Assembly: GCA_963669155.1 (NCBI GenBank)
Contig: OZ022576.1
Location: 21,064,008 to 21,128,007, forward strand
DNA from: Arbacia lixula
Lineage: Eukaryota > Echinodermata > Echinoidea > Arbacioida > Arbaciidae
DNA length: 64,000 nucleotides
Reading direction: 5' to 3'
Under the pieces are notes generated by a model. The model saw only the letters and a list, made by a program, of their open reading frames with translations. It was not told the DNA's origin and did no database searches. Positions 35,811 through 47,870 of this stretch are shown here, one piece after another. Both the position numbers and the translations under genes were made by a program. Within the stretch, counting starts at the first letter, position 1; every line of letters begins with the position of its first letter.

Positions 35811-37973
35811 TTAGATAGTGATCCTATGTTGGTACATTTCTTCAAAGAATGGCATGGTTTCTTGGATGCCCTTGATGACGTCAGGGGTCATTACTTCTCG
35901 CTTCTTTGGCACTGAAGCCGGTAAGAAGCAGGAGCTTTTCAAAGCTGTTTCGTAGAAATGAAGCATATTGAGTGGTTGGCTGTCTCCACAGGCAACCCAG
36001 GTCTTGATGATATCGGTGGATGGGTCCCACCGCATGAGGGCGTCACTGAACGGCAGCCCAACCAGCTCGCAATACCTCCTCATCATCGCAGCTGGGTTCT
36101 TCAGGAGATCATCCGTGTCAATGACGATAGGATTGGGATCAATCTCCTTGCGGACGTACTGCCATAAATCGTAGATTTCCTTGACGTAATACCCGGGCGT
36201 CATATGGTAGCAATCCTTCGCCAGATCGAATGTGTCGTACTTCGCAGCTCTGCCGGTTAGAAGATCAACGGTGTGCTCGAAGTAGGACTTCCGGAAGGAG
36301 TAGAGCGTCCTCTCCGGTGTCCTGATGAGGAATGTGTGACGGAAGCCCTCTGGAAGGAATCGCCGTACCTTCTCAGGACCTGGCAGACACATATCTTTCA
36401 CAAAGACGTACTTACTCTTGGTGCCTTCGAGGCGGGGCTTCAGATTGGCATATCTATATCAATGAAACATATCGAAGTATATGTTATTTTTAAAAGGTAG
36501 TACCTTTGAATGATTACAGAATATGCATAATAAGTTATGGAGAATGTTGAGAGAAACAGTTGATTTGCTCAATTGTGTCTGGAGGACCCAGCATGCTGGG
36601 GGAGCACTCAATTGAGGTTATAGTTAATGCCTCTTTAAATAGCAAGGCTCCTTTTTACTAAGGATGTTTAAGCACATGGGTATCCAGCTGCCATTTAATT
36701 AATGCAGATTCATTGTACTCTCCTTCTAGTCACAAAAGAACGCTTTACAAAGATTTTCTCTTTGATCCCCATGTTCGAAGCCGCCGATTCTCTGGATGAT
36801 TTTGCCTGGATTTGACGTATAAACAAAATCGGATGCGCAGAAGAATTTGGTGAAATATCCTCACCCCATATGCTTGCGCAATTGTGACATGTAATACCTA
36901 CGATGCATCTATGAAGATTCAATCGAGGAATAGTGCTACAATATGGCAAAAAGGCTCTAAACGTGATATCAAGTTGCAGTATAAAGTTTTCAATTTCACA
37001 ATGTTCCGCATCATACATGCTTACAAAATTACATGAAACGTTACTTTCAGATATTTTCCTTTCGGACAAGTAACATGAAAAACGTGGCCAACCGCGCCCA
37101 AGCTAGTATTTCCATCTCAAAAAGTATCAAATTTCGTATTCGCCTGTCCTTATTAACTACATAATAACCACTTAGTGACAAAATTAAAAGTTCAGCAGCG
37201 AAAGCTGAAATGTATGCATGTACAGGAATGCGTATGACCTATTATAAAAGGCAGGTGAACGTGACGCAATCGCGTATGCATCATATTGTTGAGAGCAGTT
37301 GCTAGTCATGAATATTAAGTGGCGGCATCAAACCTTGTTCAAAGCGATGTATATCCATGTGCTTAAACATCCTTGTTTTTAAAAACAGAATTATGTCCCT
37401 TTTAAGATTGGAATTCCTCTCCTCATATCATGATTGCCCCACTTGCGTTCGCGCTGAAAATATTTAAAAAAATTATACCCGCTTTACACAATTCTCAAAT
37501 GAGAAGTTTGAAACCATGTGTTGCAAACAAAGGTTGAAGTTAAATGAAGCCTCTCAATTATTTCCTTTGCCTCTTCAAATGTCAGTATAATCTATTTATA
37601 TAAAGTATAAAATGTCTACACAGTGTTTCAATATTAGATTGTTATATACGAAGCCATCTGGATGATAAGCTTACACAATTCTTTTGGTTTCCACCTGAGA
37701 GTTGGTGAACACTGACATCAGCTCGGTGGCCTTTTTGAAGATTTCCTCGTTGCCCTCGAGTTCGAACGGGAGGTCGACCCCGAGACGATGCTTGCATTCG
37801 CTGGTCGCCAGGTCGGTGTAGCAGAAGGGCTCACTCCACACCTCCATGTCGTCGATGAAGCTGAGGCATTTGGTGAAGGCCGTGGAGACGGTCCGAGGAG
37901 TGCACCAAAGGAAAATTCGAGCACCCTCATTACTCGCCTTGCCCTGTACTGCCGACGCCCCTTCGCTGGACAT
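35811..37973 (-). CDS. Sulfotransferase-like P-loop protein, copy 1 (two exons, 313 residues)
   Basis: Exon 1 is 37675-37973 (ATG, then 'SSEGASAVQGKAS'); exon 2 is 35811-36453. Joining at GT(37674)/AG(36454) gives 'RIVYANLKPRLEGTKSKYVF' in frame, 942 nt with stop. Near residue 25, 'LWCTPRTVSTAFTK' resembles the 5'-phosphosulfate loop of PAPS-dependent sulfotransferases. 'HTFLIRTPERTLYSFRKSY' resembles the 3'-phosphate-binding segment with its Arg and Ser. A late 'IDTDDLLKNPAAMMRRYCEL' fits the C-terminal helix of that fold. No signal peptide or membrane helix, so probably cytosolic. The substrate is unknown; relatives are often mislabelled 'branched-chain aminotransferase-like'. A TATA-like 'tttataag' lies about 140 bp upstream. 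Its intron holds a MITE absent from copy 2. Confidence 0.85.
36659..37374. mobile_element. Non-autonomous DNA transposon in the intron of copy 1
   Basis: Inverted ends 'taaggatgtttaagcacatg' and 'catgtgcttaaacatccttg', about 716 bp. The same element sits at the same intron position in copy 3, but copy 2 has an unoccupied site ('ccttttcacaaacag', 53447-53461). The 7-8-bp TTTTTAC-type duplication is clearest in copy 3 and would fit a hAT-like element. The 119-residue frame inside is not recognised. Confidence 0.8.
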
Positions 37974-38272
37974 GATCACCAGTATTTGACACTTCTCAGT
38001 GAAATTGCAAATCCGCCTCCACCACTATTTTGAATTCGCTAAAGCCTTTTCCAGTTTATCCACGCTAAACCTGTACAAAACCACTAGGAACTTATCGGCC
38101 ACTGTTAAACTTATAAACTTGAAACTAGTCTATCCCATTAGTACTCGCACGATGTCTACTTACTGAATAAAGGATTTTAAGTGTATCGGTTCATACGAAC
38201 TTTAAAAGGTTTGTTTGATAAAAGTGCAAAGTTCAAGTTTATGATTAGTCTATGAGAAAGCATTGTACAAGG

Positions 38273-41200
38273 GGGGGGGGGTATTCCGAAAATCCACAGA
38301 GATAAAAAAAATATTTTTAATGAGCGCATGCACTGCGCTTCTATCCCAGAGGAAGCCAGTAATAAACGTCCTTTCATGTCTTGTGCATACATTAACACCA
38401 TTAAGCTGATGGTGTGAAAATGACAATGACAATGACAATTTATTGATCCCGTGTCACCTTGTTAGGTATTGGGGATAATCATGTCCGTTTTACAATGATA
38501 TTGTTCTGTATTATTTACAATATTTACAAAAGATATATACAGAAAATAAATCATGATATAAATTCAGGTATATACGCTTGCAGAGAGTGATAAACAAGAA
38601 AGTGATTGTAAGCTCATCGCATAAAGCGTACTAAAGAATCATAACGGGTATAAAGTAACAAACTATCTTTTTAAAAGAAGAAAAAAAAATGTAAGAAAAA
38701 GAGAAAAGAAAAAAAAGTGTAATAAAAAATGTAAAAATATCGGCACAAGTAAAGTTATTTGCGTCTTTAAAAGATATTTTTGAATATGAGTTAACAAAAT
38801 AAAACAATAATATCAACAACATCAACACACAGGTATATAGTCAAACATTATTATTGATACACATAAATTAGCTTTAGCAAAATGTACAGTTATTTAAATT
38901 CATTAATCATCTTTTTACACAATTTTACAAGATTTAGACGCAACTTACAATTGGAAGAATTAAAAAGCTGCTCCATTTTGTATTTATTTGGTTTTTTGGT
39001 AAGATACCTGGTAAGTAATGACTTTCTTTCGCCTGCAAAAGAGGGGCATTCAAATAGATAATGAAATTCGTCCCCCAATGATTGAAGAGTGCAAAGTTTA
39101 CATAACGTCATATTCCTTGGAGTATTAGAATATCTCCCAGAGACAATCGGTAAGTGGTGATTGGAACATCTGAATCAACATAATATTATTCTCTCTCTCT
39201 TTTGGGGAGGTCAATCGAGTATTTCCCAAAATGCAAGGACTGTTTCAATATTCGATAAGTTTTGGCATGAGAATTACCAAATATGGTTCACGACAAACAC
39301 TGAGAGTGTATATCTGAAAGACGGCGCTCTACAGAATTCTGAACACGTTCGCGACTAGTAAACTCGCATGTATCCCACAAATTGCTCATACCGAGGGTGT
39401 CAAGTATCACTTTTATCTTCTTTAACCAGTGAGATTGATATATGTTTTGATCATACAGTACTTTTAATATCAAGTATATTTTGCCAGACAGTTTACCTCG
39501 TCCACTGCGGACAAGATTACACCAACAATTTATCATTCTAATTTTAACATATTTTTCTAACTTATGTCTTCCACGTTCACCAAGAATAATACAATTTGCG
39601 GTATTTCTTCTAACATTCATAATTTGTTTACAAAATTGCATTTGAAATGTTTCGAGTTCTTTTAACAAAACCAAATCCCCATTTTTCGCTTCCATAAAGC
39701 AAAATAGGTAAAACAAGCTGATCAAATAACTCCAAGAGAATATCAATAGATAAATTAAAGTGGTATGTTTTTGAGAAAAGACTGTACACTGCCCTTCTTG
39801 CTTGATTCAGCTGTTTTATTTGTGCTTTGCGAAATGAATTATCATAATTAAAGGTGACACCGAGATACACATATTCATCAACAACTTCAACTACGTTATT
39901 ATCGAACGTGAAAATTTGAATCATTACTTTCCCACGAGAAAAGATGATGACTTTTGTTTTATCAGTATTAACCAGCAACAACCACTTTTTACAGTATACA
40001 GATAATGCATCCAGTGCAAGTTGAAGGTCACTTTCAGATTTTGCAGGAACTATTGTATCGTCTGCGTATAGTAGAGTAAACAGCTTGAAGTATATAATTA
40101 TATCAACACCTTTAAAATATGCAGCTGCATCAAATTTACGAGGAAGAATATCTATCCCTTGAAATTTCTCAGAAATGAATTGTTCAAAATCATTTAAAAA
40201 TAACGCGAAAAGAATAGAAGACAAATTTTCTCCTTGACGTAAACCAATGTTGCACTCAAACATACTTGATTTAACTTATCCAGTACTCACACATGACTTC
40301 GCTACATGTGATTGATTATTCTAAAGAAATTACCATCGATATCATTTTTTAAAAGTTTACTCCAAAGAGAAGTCCTGTCAACGAGATCGAATGCCTTCTT
40401 ATAATCAATAAATGCACAATAAACTCTCTTTCTTTTTGTGAAAGGTATAAATCAATCAATGCATGAAGTACAAATATATGATCGAGCGTAGAATGACCAT
40501 TACGAAACCCGGCCTGTTCATCACCGATTATATTGTTATCTTCAAGATAAAAAGTCATTCGCTCGTTCAAAACTGCCGTAAATAACTTTCCCATACAACT
40601 AAGCGACGTTATACCCCTATAGTTGTTAGGATCACTAGGATTCCCCTTTTTCTTATTAAGTGGGCAAATCAAACCTCTCGTCCATTCCGTTGGAACAATT
40701 CCACTTTCTAAAACAATATTAAATAATTTGACAATAATTCTACGTAAAGAGTTTGTGCTATATTTCAGAAATTCATCAATAATCATGTCTTCACCGTGAG
40801 CTTTACTATTTTTAAGACGTTTTGTTTGTTTCAAAACTTCTTCAATGCTTACAACACGATTCAAGCATTGATTATTTGAAGGAACATTTGTTTTGTCAAA
40901 TTCCTTGCTCTTATTAGCGGTTTTGTTAAGATTACAAAAGTGTTCTCGAAGGGTTTCAATTCCTATTGGAATCTTGTTTTCTTCCTTCCCATTTGAAGAG
41001 TTAATAACTTTCCAGTAATCTTGTGGTTGATTTTTTTAAGACCTCTAAGTTCCTTAGGAAACTTTGCATCGAACTCTTTCTGTGCAGAATATATTGTCAT
41101 TGTCATTGTGCAAAAAAAAAATATTTTTCGCACGTAATGCTATGGGCCTAGGCGCGTACGTCTGGAGATAAAATTGCTTGGGATCAGTTTTATCTTTTAT

Positions 41201-41398
41201 CCTAACTTTTTTTCCTAAGTGCGTTTCAGAATACCGATTTAGCTCATTTGCATAAAAATTTTATCTCGGAGGCTCATTTACATAAAAATTTTATCTCTAG
41301 TTCATTTGAATAAAAGTTATATCTTTTATTGTAAGTTGGCTTTTCGGAATACCAAAAGATGCAATTTTTCGTTCGTTTTCTGAATACCCCCACCCCCA
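38273..41398. mobile_element. G-tract palindromic element hosting a LINE, unit 1
   Basis: Left end 'gggggtattccgaaaatcc' (38273 on) and right end 'gttttctgaatacccccacc' (to about 41398) are inverted copies. The inner arms also contain 'attttatctc' type repeats. The LINE 38421-41110 lies inside. The same arrangement recurs at 54360-57436 and begins at 63715. Confidence 0.6.
38421..41110 (-). mobile_element. 5'-truncated Jockey/I-type LINE, unit 1
   Basis: Minus-strand fragments encode RT motifs: 'NNYRGITSLSCMGKLFTAVL', 'DEQAGFRNGHSTLDHIFVLH', 'GLRQGENLSS', 'LLYADDTIVPAKS', and a zinc-knuckle-like C-terminus 'CKLCTLQSLGDEFHYLFEC'. The endonuclease and 5' part are missing. The frame is broken by several shifts between 39100 and 40400. 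The 3' end is a (TCATTG)n-type tail (minus strand, 38421-38438). The 5' end also abuts 'acaatgacaatgacaat', so tail-like repeats sit inverted at both ends. Clade within the Jockey/I group uncertain. Confidence 0.8.
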
Positions 41399-41819
41399 AA
41401 GTCTTTATCTATCGATCTACGTGGTAGGCCTATATCTTACGAATGCAAAAATGGCTTAAGTGTTTGTCGCGCTAGATATTCTCATCTTTCCAGTGGCGGA
41501 TAAGGGGGGTTATCCCCCCCCCCCATCCCCTTAGCGACTCCGGGCGAGTTATTGATGACTTTTTTCTACGACTGAAGACCCGTGCGCAAAATCTCACGCC
41601 TGACCATGGAATCTCTGACCCCCCTCCTTTTACCAAAAGCTATAGGTCCGCCTGCGTTTGTACCTCTAACCTCGCGCACACCCAGGGATTGTAGCAATAT
41701 GGGCGAGATGCTTCTAAATGAACGGGAGTAAAGTGATAAGGGTGCCAGTTACATGGCCCCCCCCCCTGTGTCTATCCTCCGCTTCCCTTCTGTGCCTCCA
41801 TGCATCCCTCTCCTCTCGA

Positions 41820-41995
41820 ACCTAACTCGCCCCGTGACTGTAAATACATGTATGTATGAATGTGTGCGTGTGTGCGCGCGCGCGCGTGTGTGGGTGTGTG
41901 TGTGAGTGTGTGTGTGACATTTTGGTTTTATAGATCAATCAGGGCCCTGTATCACAAAGAATGAGTTGCTATCTATAGCAACGCACTCTGAGTCT
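41820..41995. repeat. GT-rich hairpin segment, unit 1 (incomplete)
   Basis: Contains the (TG/CG)n tract (41853-41918), then 'gacattttggttttatagat' and 'agttgctatctatagcaac'. Compared with unit 2 (57896-58127), the right arm of the hairpin is missing. Confidence 0.5.
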
Positions 41996-42184
41996 ATTAT
42001 TTGCTGCTGCTCGGACAAACCTCGAAAAAGCTAAAGGATACCATAAGTAACTTCGTGAATAAAATTTGCATAAATTTTTCTCCCTCTCTCTCTCCCCCCT
42101 CTTCATTCATGTAAACACACATCCGTACAATATACAATTCGTTATTTATGCAAATTTCATTCACGTCGTTCAAACAATACGTTA

Positions 42185-43215
42185 CTAATGGTAGCCCCAA
42201 AGCTTGTCCGAGGTTTGTCCGAGTAGCAACAACTAATAGATTCACCGTACGTTCCATCCATTGAAACTGAATCACGAAATACAGGTGAGTGTAATAACGC
42301 GTCGCCAGGCAGTTAGGGGGAAAGTTGTGAATACAAAAACGAAAATGGATTATTCCCGTCCAAATGCCTAGATTTGAAGGATTCTCGTGTAATAATTTGA
42401 AAGAAAGGTGGCCGAGACACTTTTTAACGTGGTGCGGGGTTTTGTTAAGCTTTCTGCTCAATCCATTTGGATTCTGGAAGTCGTACTGATGGGTCGCAGT
42501 GCGTAGTCATTGCGGCGCTGATTGTATGTATCTACTCTTTCTATTGTATGTAGCTACTGGGAACTACTGCGGCGGCAGTAGGTCGAGAGAGGTAAAAGTG
42601 GCGAGACAAAGTAGACTGTAAATTGTAAAAAGACCACGAGAAGGGATTTGAGAGAGGGAAAATGAGAAGAGAGATGTAAAAACGGGGGAGCGTTAGCAAA
42701 AAACATTCAAATAAAGTAGTCTATTAATTGTAAAGGACCAAGAGAAGGGAGAAATAAGAAAAATAAAATGTGGGAGAGAGAAATAAACGAGAAGGGTATT
42801 GAAAGAGAGTAAGTTACAGAAGAGAGAAGACACTGTGAATTGTATTTAAACACAGCTCCAATCTGTATTTAATGCAGTAAATCATTGTATTGCATTAAAG
42901 GGTTACTAAATTAGAAAAATAAGTTTCCACTAATCTATGTAAAATTATTCATGAAAAAACGCACACCTCCAAGTGACGTCGGAGGAGTCAAATGACATAA
43001 AAGACTACTCTGTTAAACTTAGAGAATGTACGGAAGACAATAATAGACCATTTTCGTAATGTATTCACAACTTTCCCCCTAACTGCATAGTATCGCGTTA
43101 TTGCAATTCACAAGGAGTCTTGTCATTCGGATTCAATGGATGGAATGCACTTTGAATCTATTAGTTGTTGCTACTCGGACAAACCTCGGACAAGCTTTGG
43201 GGTTCCCATTGGTAA
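42185..43215. repeat. Inverted repeat with ~170-bp arms at the unit 1/unit 2 junction
   Basis: The left arm (42185-42352) and right arm (43048-43215) are inverted copies that include 'ttagggggaaagttgtgaat' and a fragment encoding 'NLLVVATRTNLGQALG' (minus and plus respectively). The duplication junction at 42604 falls in the spacer. The same structure recurs at about 58405-59455. It may be a foldback element that captured LINE sequence, or two LINE fragments in opposite orientation. Confidence 0.55.
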
Positions 43216-43471
43216 CGAATTGTTTGAACGGCGTGAATAAAAGACGTATGTTAAGGATCCCATGGTCAAGCCACACATCAAACACAGCCGAGAGGGTAGG
43301 CAGACAATGTATTTTACTAAAAACAATTAGGAAACAGCAGCTGGACTTTTTAGGCCACTGTGTGAGAAAGGGAAATTTGAAATGTTTGTTTCTAACTGGA
43401 AAGATAGCAGGAAAGAGAGATCGAGGGCGCCTAAGAGTAACATATTTGCAGAGCATTGCAACTTGGACTAG
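43101..43471 (+). mobile_element. Relic LINE RT C-terminus, unit 2, split by an insertion
   Basis: Encodes the same 'KRRMLRIPWSSHTSNT..FLGHCVRKGN' string as 33395-33830, up to 'LQSIATWT'. It is then cut at 'tggactag' and continues at 48305 with 'gttgaagaagaagg'. The other two units read straight through this point. Confidence 0.65.
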
Positions 43472-44118
43472 CAGGAATGTGTTATGGAAGGATAGGAAAC
43501 AACTTTCTTTCTTTGAACCCATGTGCCAAGCCGCTGAAAAGTTATGGTGTTCTCAACAGGTGCTGTTCAGGTGTTTGAACAATTATGAACATGATTGTGT
43601 GGCAACGGTTTCTCAGAGAGAACAAAAGAGATGTACAGTCTCATTTCGCTTGTTCCGTTCTGTTAATGACATTAATACTTCTATGAGCACAACAGGTATC
43701 AGCAAACACAAATAAACAAGTTTTTCAAGTAAAATATCTCTGCTTCACGCAAACACACAAACGCCGTTAATGATAACACACAGCTTAATATATCATTTTG
43801 AGGGTGATTGAATCTCCCAAATGCACAAGTTGTCGGAAAGTGAAGAAATTGGTCAATTTTCTAATTAATACAAATAGCTTATATAGTCAGGTCAGGTTAG
43901 TCCTGCCACTGGTCATCGTGTAATCCAGTGCTACCTGTGACACGGTCGAGTGCTCGGCGACTAATCCGGGCAACCCGCGCTAGGGCATTAGCTCTAGGGT
44001 GAGGAGGGGGTGCCGGACCCCCTGTCAGAATTAAAAACCAGATCTGACTTAAGAGTTCCTTTACATCGGGCTGGAGTCCAAGGAACTCATCCGACCTCTA
44101 CCAATCCACCTTGCCAGT

Positions 44119-46936
44119 GTGGTAGAGTATGGCACACATCCCTCATCATTTATGGATTTAAGAATAAAGAGAGGTCGTAACGCCCATGGCCGGAACGGGC
44201 CCAGCTCTACAAATAGAGCTAGGAATTCGGCGACTGCTGATACTTCTGGTGTCAAGCCAAAGTATGACGAGTTGGGTTTAAAGCCGCAAGGAGGACCCAA
44301 ATCTGATAGAAGAATCATCACGAGCCATACAGATTTATTTATTTGTACATATAATGTAAGGACATTGAGAACAGAGGAAGACCTAGATGCTCTACTGGAG
44401 GAAATAGATGATATATCATGGCACATAATAGGATTAGCGGAAACTAGGAGACCAGCGAATCTCATCAAGTTATCAAAGTGTGGGCATACACTGTTCACAA
44501 CATCAGCAACAAACAAAAGTTGCAATGGAGTTGGATTTCTTGTGAATAAAGAGGTTGAGGAAAATATCATCGAATATAAAGAAGTATCAGACAGGATAGC
44601 TTTTGTGAAAGTACATATCAAGAGTAGCCATACAATGAAAATTATTCAAGCATATGCACCAACTACCAGTCACACAGATGAAGTCGTTGAAGATTTTTAT
44701 AGTAAAATTGACAACATAATGACAACAGAATCCACAACGTTTACGTTACTTATGGGTGATTTCAATGCCAAGGTTGGAATGAGAAAGGATGACGAGGAGA
44801 GTGGTATAGGTCCATACGGGATCGGAGAAAGGAATGAAAGGGGAGAAAGACTACTGGAGTTTGTATCAAGCAGGAACTTGAAAATTGGCAATACATACTT
44901 CAAAAAACCTACCAAAAACTACTGGACATGGGAAAGCCCAAATGCAGCAACTCACAACTTGATAGATTACATAATTTGCGATCATCGTAGAATCTTGATG
45001 GATGTGGGAACAGTACCAAAGGTGGATACAGGCAGTGACAACCGACTTGTTAGAGCTAAAGTAAGGATTAACAAGAAAATGGAAAGAGTGAGAAGGGTAA
45101 GGAAGCCTAGGAGGAGACATATTAACTTAGAACTACTTTCCAGTAAGCAGGAGCAGTTCCAGCTTGAGTTACGCAATAGGTTTGAAGTGTTGGCAGATTC
45201 AATGGAGAACCAACCAATAGACACTCTGTATGAGCAAATAACCAGAACAATTATGGATGAAGCGGAAAAGCTAGCTAAGGGGGAGAAAATGGAGGGCAAC
45301 AATACAGACAAGGAAAGAGAGGAGATACATAGATTGAATGAGAAAAGGAAAGCCCTTAAGCCCTCCAGACAGACATCAACACGTAACCAAGTTGAATATA
45401 CAAAGCTGAATAAAACAATTCGCAAGATGAGAAAAAAGCGAAAGAGAAAGATCAGGACCAGGATGGTACGTGAAGTGCTAGAAAACCACAAAGGACCAAA
45501 AATCATCAACAGAAAGTTAGAGAGGGGTAGAAAGCTTCTGTCATCACTGAAAACAAAAGATGGGACAGAAGTTAATGACAAAGAACAGAGTACTCAAGCC
45601 ATTGGGGACTTCTATAGAGAACTCTATAGCACAGACCAACCCGATTGGAGAGTAAATGAGGACTGGAATGAGAAATCAAATGATGTTCCACCAATACTTA
45701 AGGAAGAGGTGAAGAGTGCTTTAGATCAGATGAAAAGGGGAAAGGCTCCAGGGGAGGACCAAATGACTGCAGATATTTTAAAGTTGGGGGGAGAGGACAC
45801 CATATTAATCCTAACAAAACTGTTCAACAAGATCATGCAAATGGAACAAGTACCTACCCGGTGGAACGAATCAAAAGTTATCATACTGTTCAAGAAAGGG
45901 GACATGAAGGACATCAAAAATTACAGGCCCATTAGTCTGTTACCTCATATATACAAAATCTTCACACGAATTCTTCTTGCTAGGGTAGAGAAACAGCTTG
46001 ATGAAAATCAACCACAGGAACAAGGTGGATTTCGTGCAGGATATAGAACATCAGACCATCTCCACACCTTAAGCCAGATAATCGAGAAGGCAAAAGAATA
46101 CCGTTTTGACGTCTGCCTTGGCTTCGTTGATTACGAGAAGACATTTGACAGCCTAGACCATCAGTCATTATTCAATGCCTTAGAAAAGCAGGTCACAGAT
46201 GGAAAGTACATTCGCCTAATTAAGAACATCTATAAGGACTCTAGTGCCCGTGTACATCTAGAAAGCACTACAACAAATAATCATGAAAGGGGTAAGACAA
46301 GGTGACCCCATCTCACCAAAGCTCTTTACTGCAGCTATGGAGGATGTCTTCAGAAACCTCGATTGGTTATCATTGGGAATAGTGGTGGATGGCGAACACC
46401 TGACTCATCTCAGATTTGCAGATGACATTTTACTTCTTAGCCATACACCTCAGGAACTGGAAAAAATGGTCCGAGAACTAAGTGAAGAAAGTAGAAAAGC
46501 TGGACTGAAAATGAATATCACAAAGACAAAGGTAATGATGAGCAGTAGATTAAAAAAACACAAAATCACAGTTCGGGGGAGGACCGTAGAAAAGGTAGAC
46601 AACTACATATACCTGGGCAAAAAGATCTCCATAGAAAACGAAACAGCAGGGGAAGTGAATAGAAGGATCCAGTTGGCTTGGGCAAAATTTGGCAAGCTCA
46701 ACTTTATCTTTCGTGATGAGAAGCTCCCTCTTTCTCTCAAGAAACAGATTTTCAACCAATGTATCATACCTGTGCTCTCTTATGGAGCAGAAACATGGAC
46801 CACAACTAAGAGACTGGAGAGAAAACTTAGAGTAACCGAAAGGGCTATGGAAAGAATTATGATTGGTGTTACAAAGAGGGACAAAGTTAGAAACCAGGAT
46901 TTGAGAAAGAAACCTAAAGTACGGGACATAGTATAG
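44119..46936 (+). pseudogene. RTE LINE endonuclease-reverse transcriptase, inactive copy
   Basis: Endonuclease motifs: 'TYNVRTLRTEEDL', 'GLAETRR', 'LLMGDFNAKVG', then 'TGSDNRLVRAKV'. RT motifs: 'NYRPISLLPHIYKIFTRIL', 'QGGFRAGYRTSDH', 'FVDYEKTFDSLDH', 'GVRQGDPISPKLFTA', 'LRFADDILLL', then 'YLGKKIS', 'SYGAETWTT' and 'ERAMERIMIGVTKRDKVRNQ'. Defects: the catalytic His of the endonuclease SDH motif is Asn; a frameshift near 46270 separates 44119-46305 from the frame that ends at 46936; that frame stops after 'KVRDIV' although homologous sequence (EIKSKKWRWAGHLARRKDD) continues in frame; and a later insertion splits the C-terminus. The family assignment rests on these motifs. Confidence 0.85.
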
Positions 46937-47102
46937 GAAATTAAATCAAAGAAATGGAGGTGGGCTGGTCATCTGGCCAGGAGGAAAGATGACAGATGGA
47001 CATATAAATTAACCATCTGGACCCCCAGAGCTAACACCAGAAGAAGAGGCAGACAAAGTAGGAGGTGGATTGACGATATTAAGCAAATAATCAGCGTTGG
47101 TG

Positions 47103-47870
47103 AGGGTGATGGGACGAACTATCACTTCCGAGGCGATCTGGATGTAGCTATCTTTCCGAAGCGCAGCTGAGGAAAGATAGCGTATACATTCAGATCGCCG
47201 AGGAAGTGATAGCTCGTCTCATTGCTTGAAACCAAAAGTTGATTATTTGCTTTATATTCCACATCTGAAACCAACTATCTATACCAAAAATGACAATTTG
47301 ACGTAAAAAGGTAATATTTACTTAAATCTCCATAACCCCGAGACGCTGCCATGGGGAACACGCGTTAGGACGCGCATTAGGACGCGCATTAGGACGCGTA
47401 TTAGGACGCGTATTAGGACGCGCATTAGGACGCGCGTTAGGACGCGTTAGATGTCAAGTGATCTGAAACCAACTATCTATACCAAAAATGACAATTTGAC
47501 GTACAAAAGTAATGTTTCCTTCTCTACCTGACCCCGAGCCGCTGCCATGGGGAACACGCGTTAGGATGCGCGCTAATTAGGACGCGCATTATGACGCGCG
47601 TTTAATTAGGACGCGCATTATGACGCGCGTTTGGACGCGTTAGTGGGAGCTGATAGTCCGAGTGTAACGCACTTTTATTTCGCGCGTACTCAAAATATTA
47701 ATCACGCATTAGGACAGTGAGGAGTGAAGAGATCAGCGAAACCAAAAAGTACTATCACCTAGAGTGTAACGAACTTTTCTGATCTGATAGGAAAAACTAC
47801 GCCTCATCACGTTATCAACTCTTGACCAATCATATAGCAACATTCTAAGTATGTGGAATATAATAGAGAA
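47103..47870. mobile_element. Palindrome- and ACGCG-rich insert inside the RTE LINE
   Basis: Starts with a long hairpin: arms 47107-47156 and 47171-47224 around a 14-bp loop. Then two copies of 'gaaaccaactatctatacc' (47270 and 47464), each followed by 'ccgctgccatggggaacacg'-like sequence and a run of 'ttaggacgcgca' units. An inverted pair, 'ctttatattccacat' near 47251 and 'atgtggaatataatag' near 47853, lies towards the ends. Exact borders and superfamily are uncertain. LINE coding sequence resumes at about 47877. Confidence 0.6.
47345..47645 (+). repeat. Tandem 'ttaggacgcg' units in two blocks
   Basis: About eight 12-bp units (ttaggacgcgca/ta/cg) at 47358-47452 and a shorter, more variable block at 47556-47640. 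They are strongly CpG-rich in AT-rich surroundings. Part of the insert at 47103-47870. Confidence 0.75.

Larger units (their letters stand above)
32893..42603. repeat. Tandem segmental duplication, unit 1
   Basis: Begins at 'gacaaagtagactgtaaatt', a junction that recurs at 42604 and (as 'gataaagtagactg') at 58851. Order: RT-relic segment (33395-33830), GA/CA/CT-rich segment (33830-35220), sulfotransferase-like gene (35811-37973), G-tract palindrome with LINE (38273-41398), GT-rich hairpin (about 41820-41995), inverted RT-relic segment (about 42000-42480). The same order recurs in the other units. Estimated identity between units is in the nineties of percent by eye. Confidence 0.88.

Noticed and set aside
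35958-36500. Plus-strand frames opposite the sulfotransferase-like exon 2 (repeated in all units)
   Set aside because: Antisense shadows of the real exon, with no start context or domain.
36710-37069. 119-residue minus frame, also present at 62144-62488
   Set aside because: Lies wholly inside the intron transposon, has no recognisable domain, and its end differs between the two copies.
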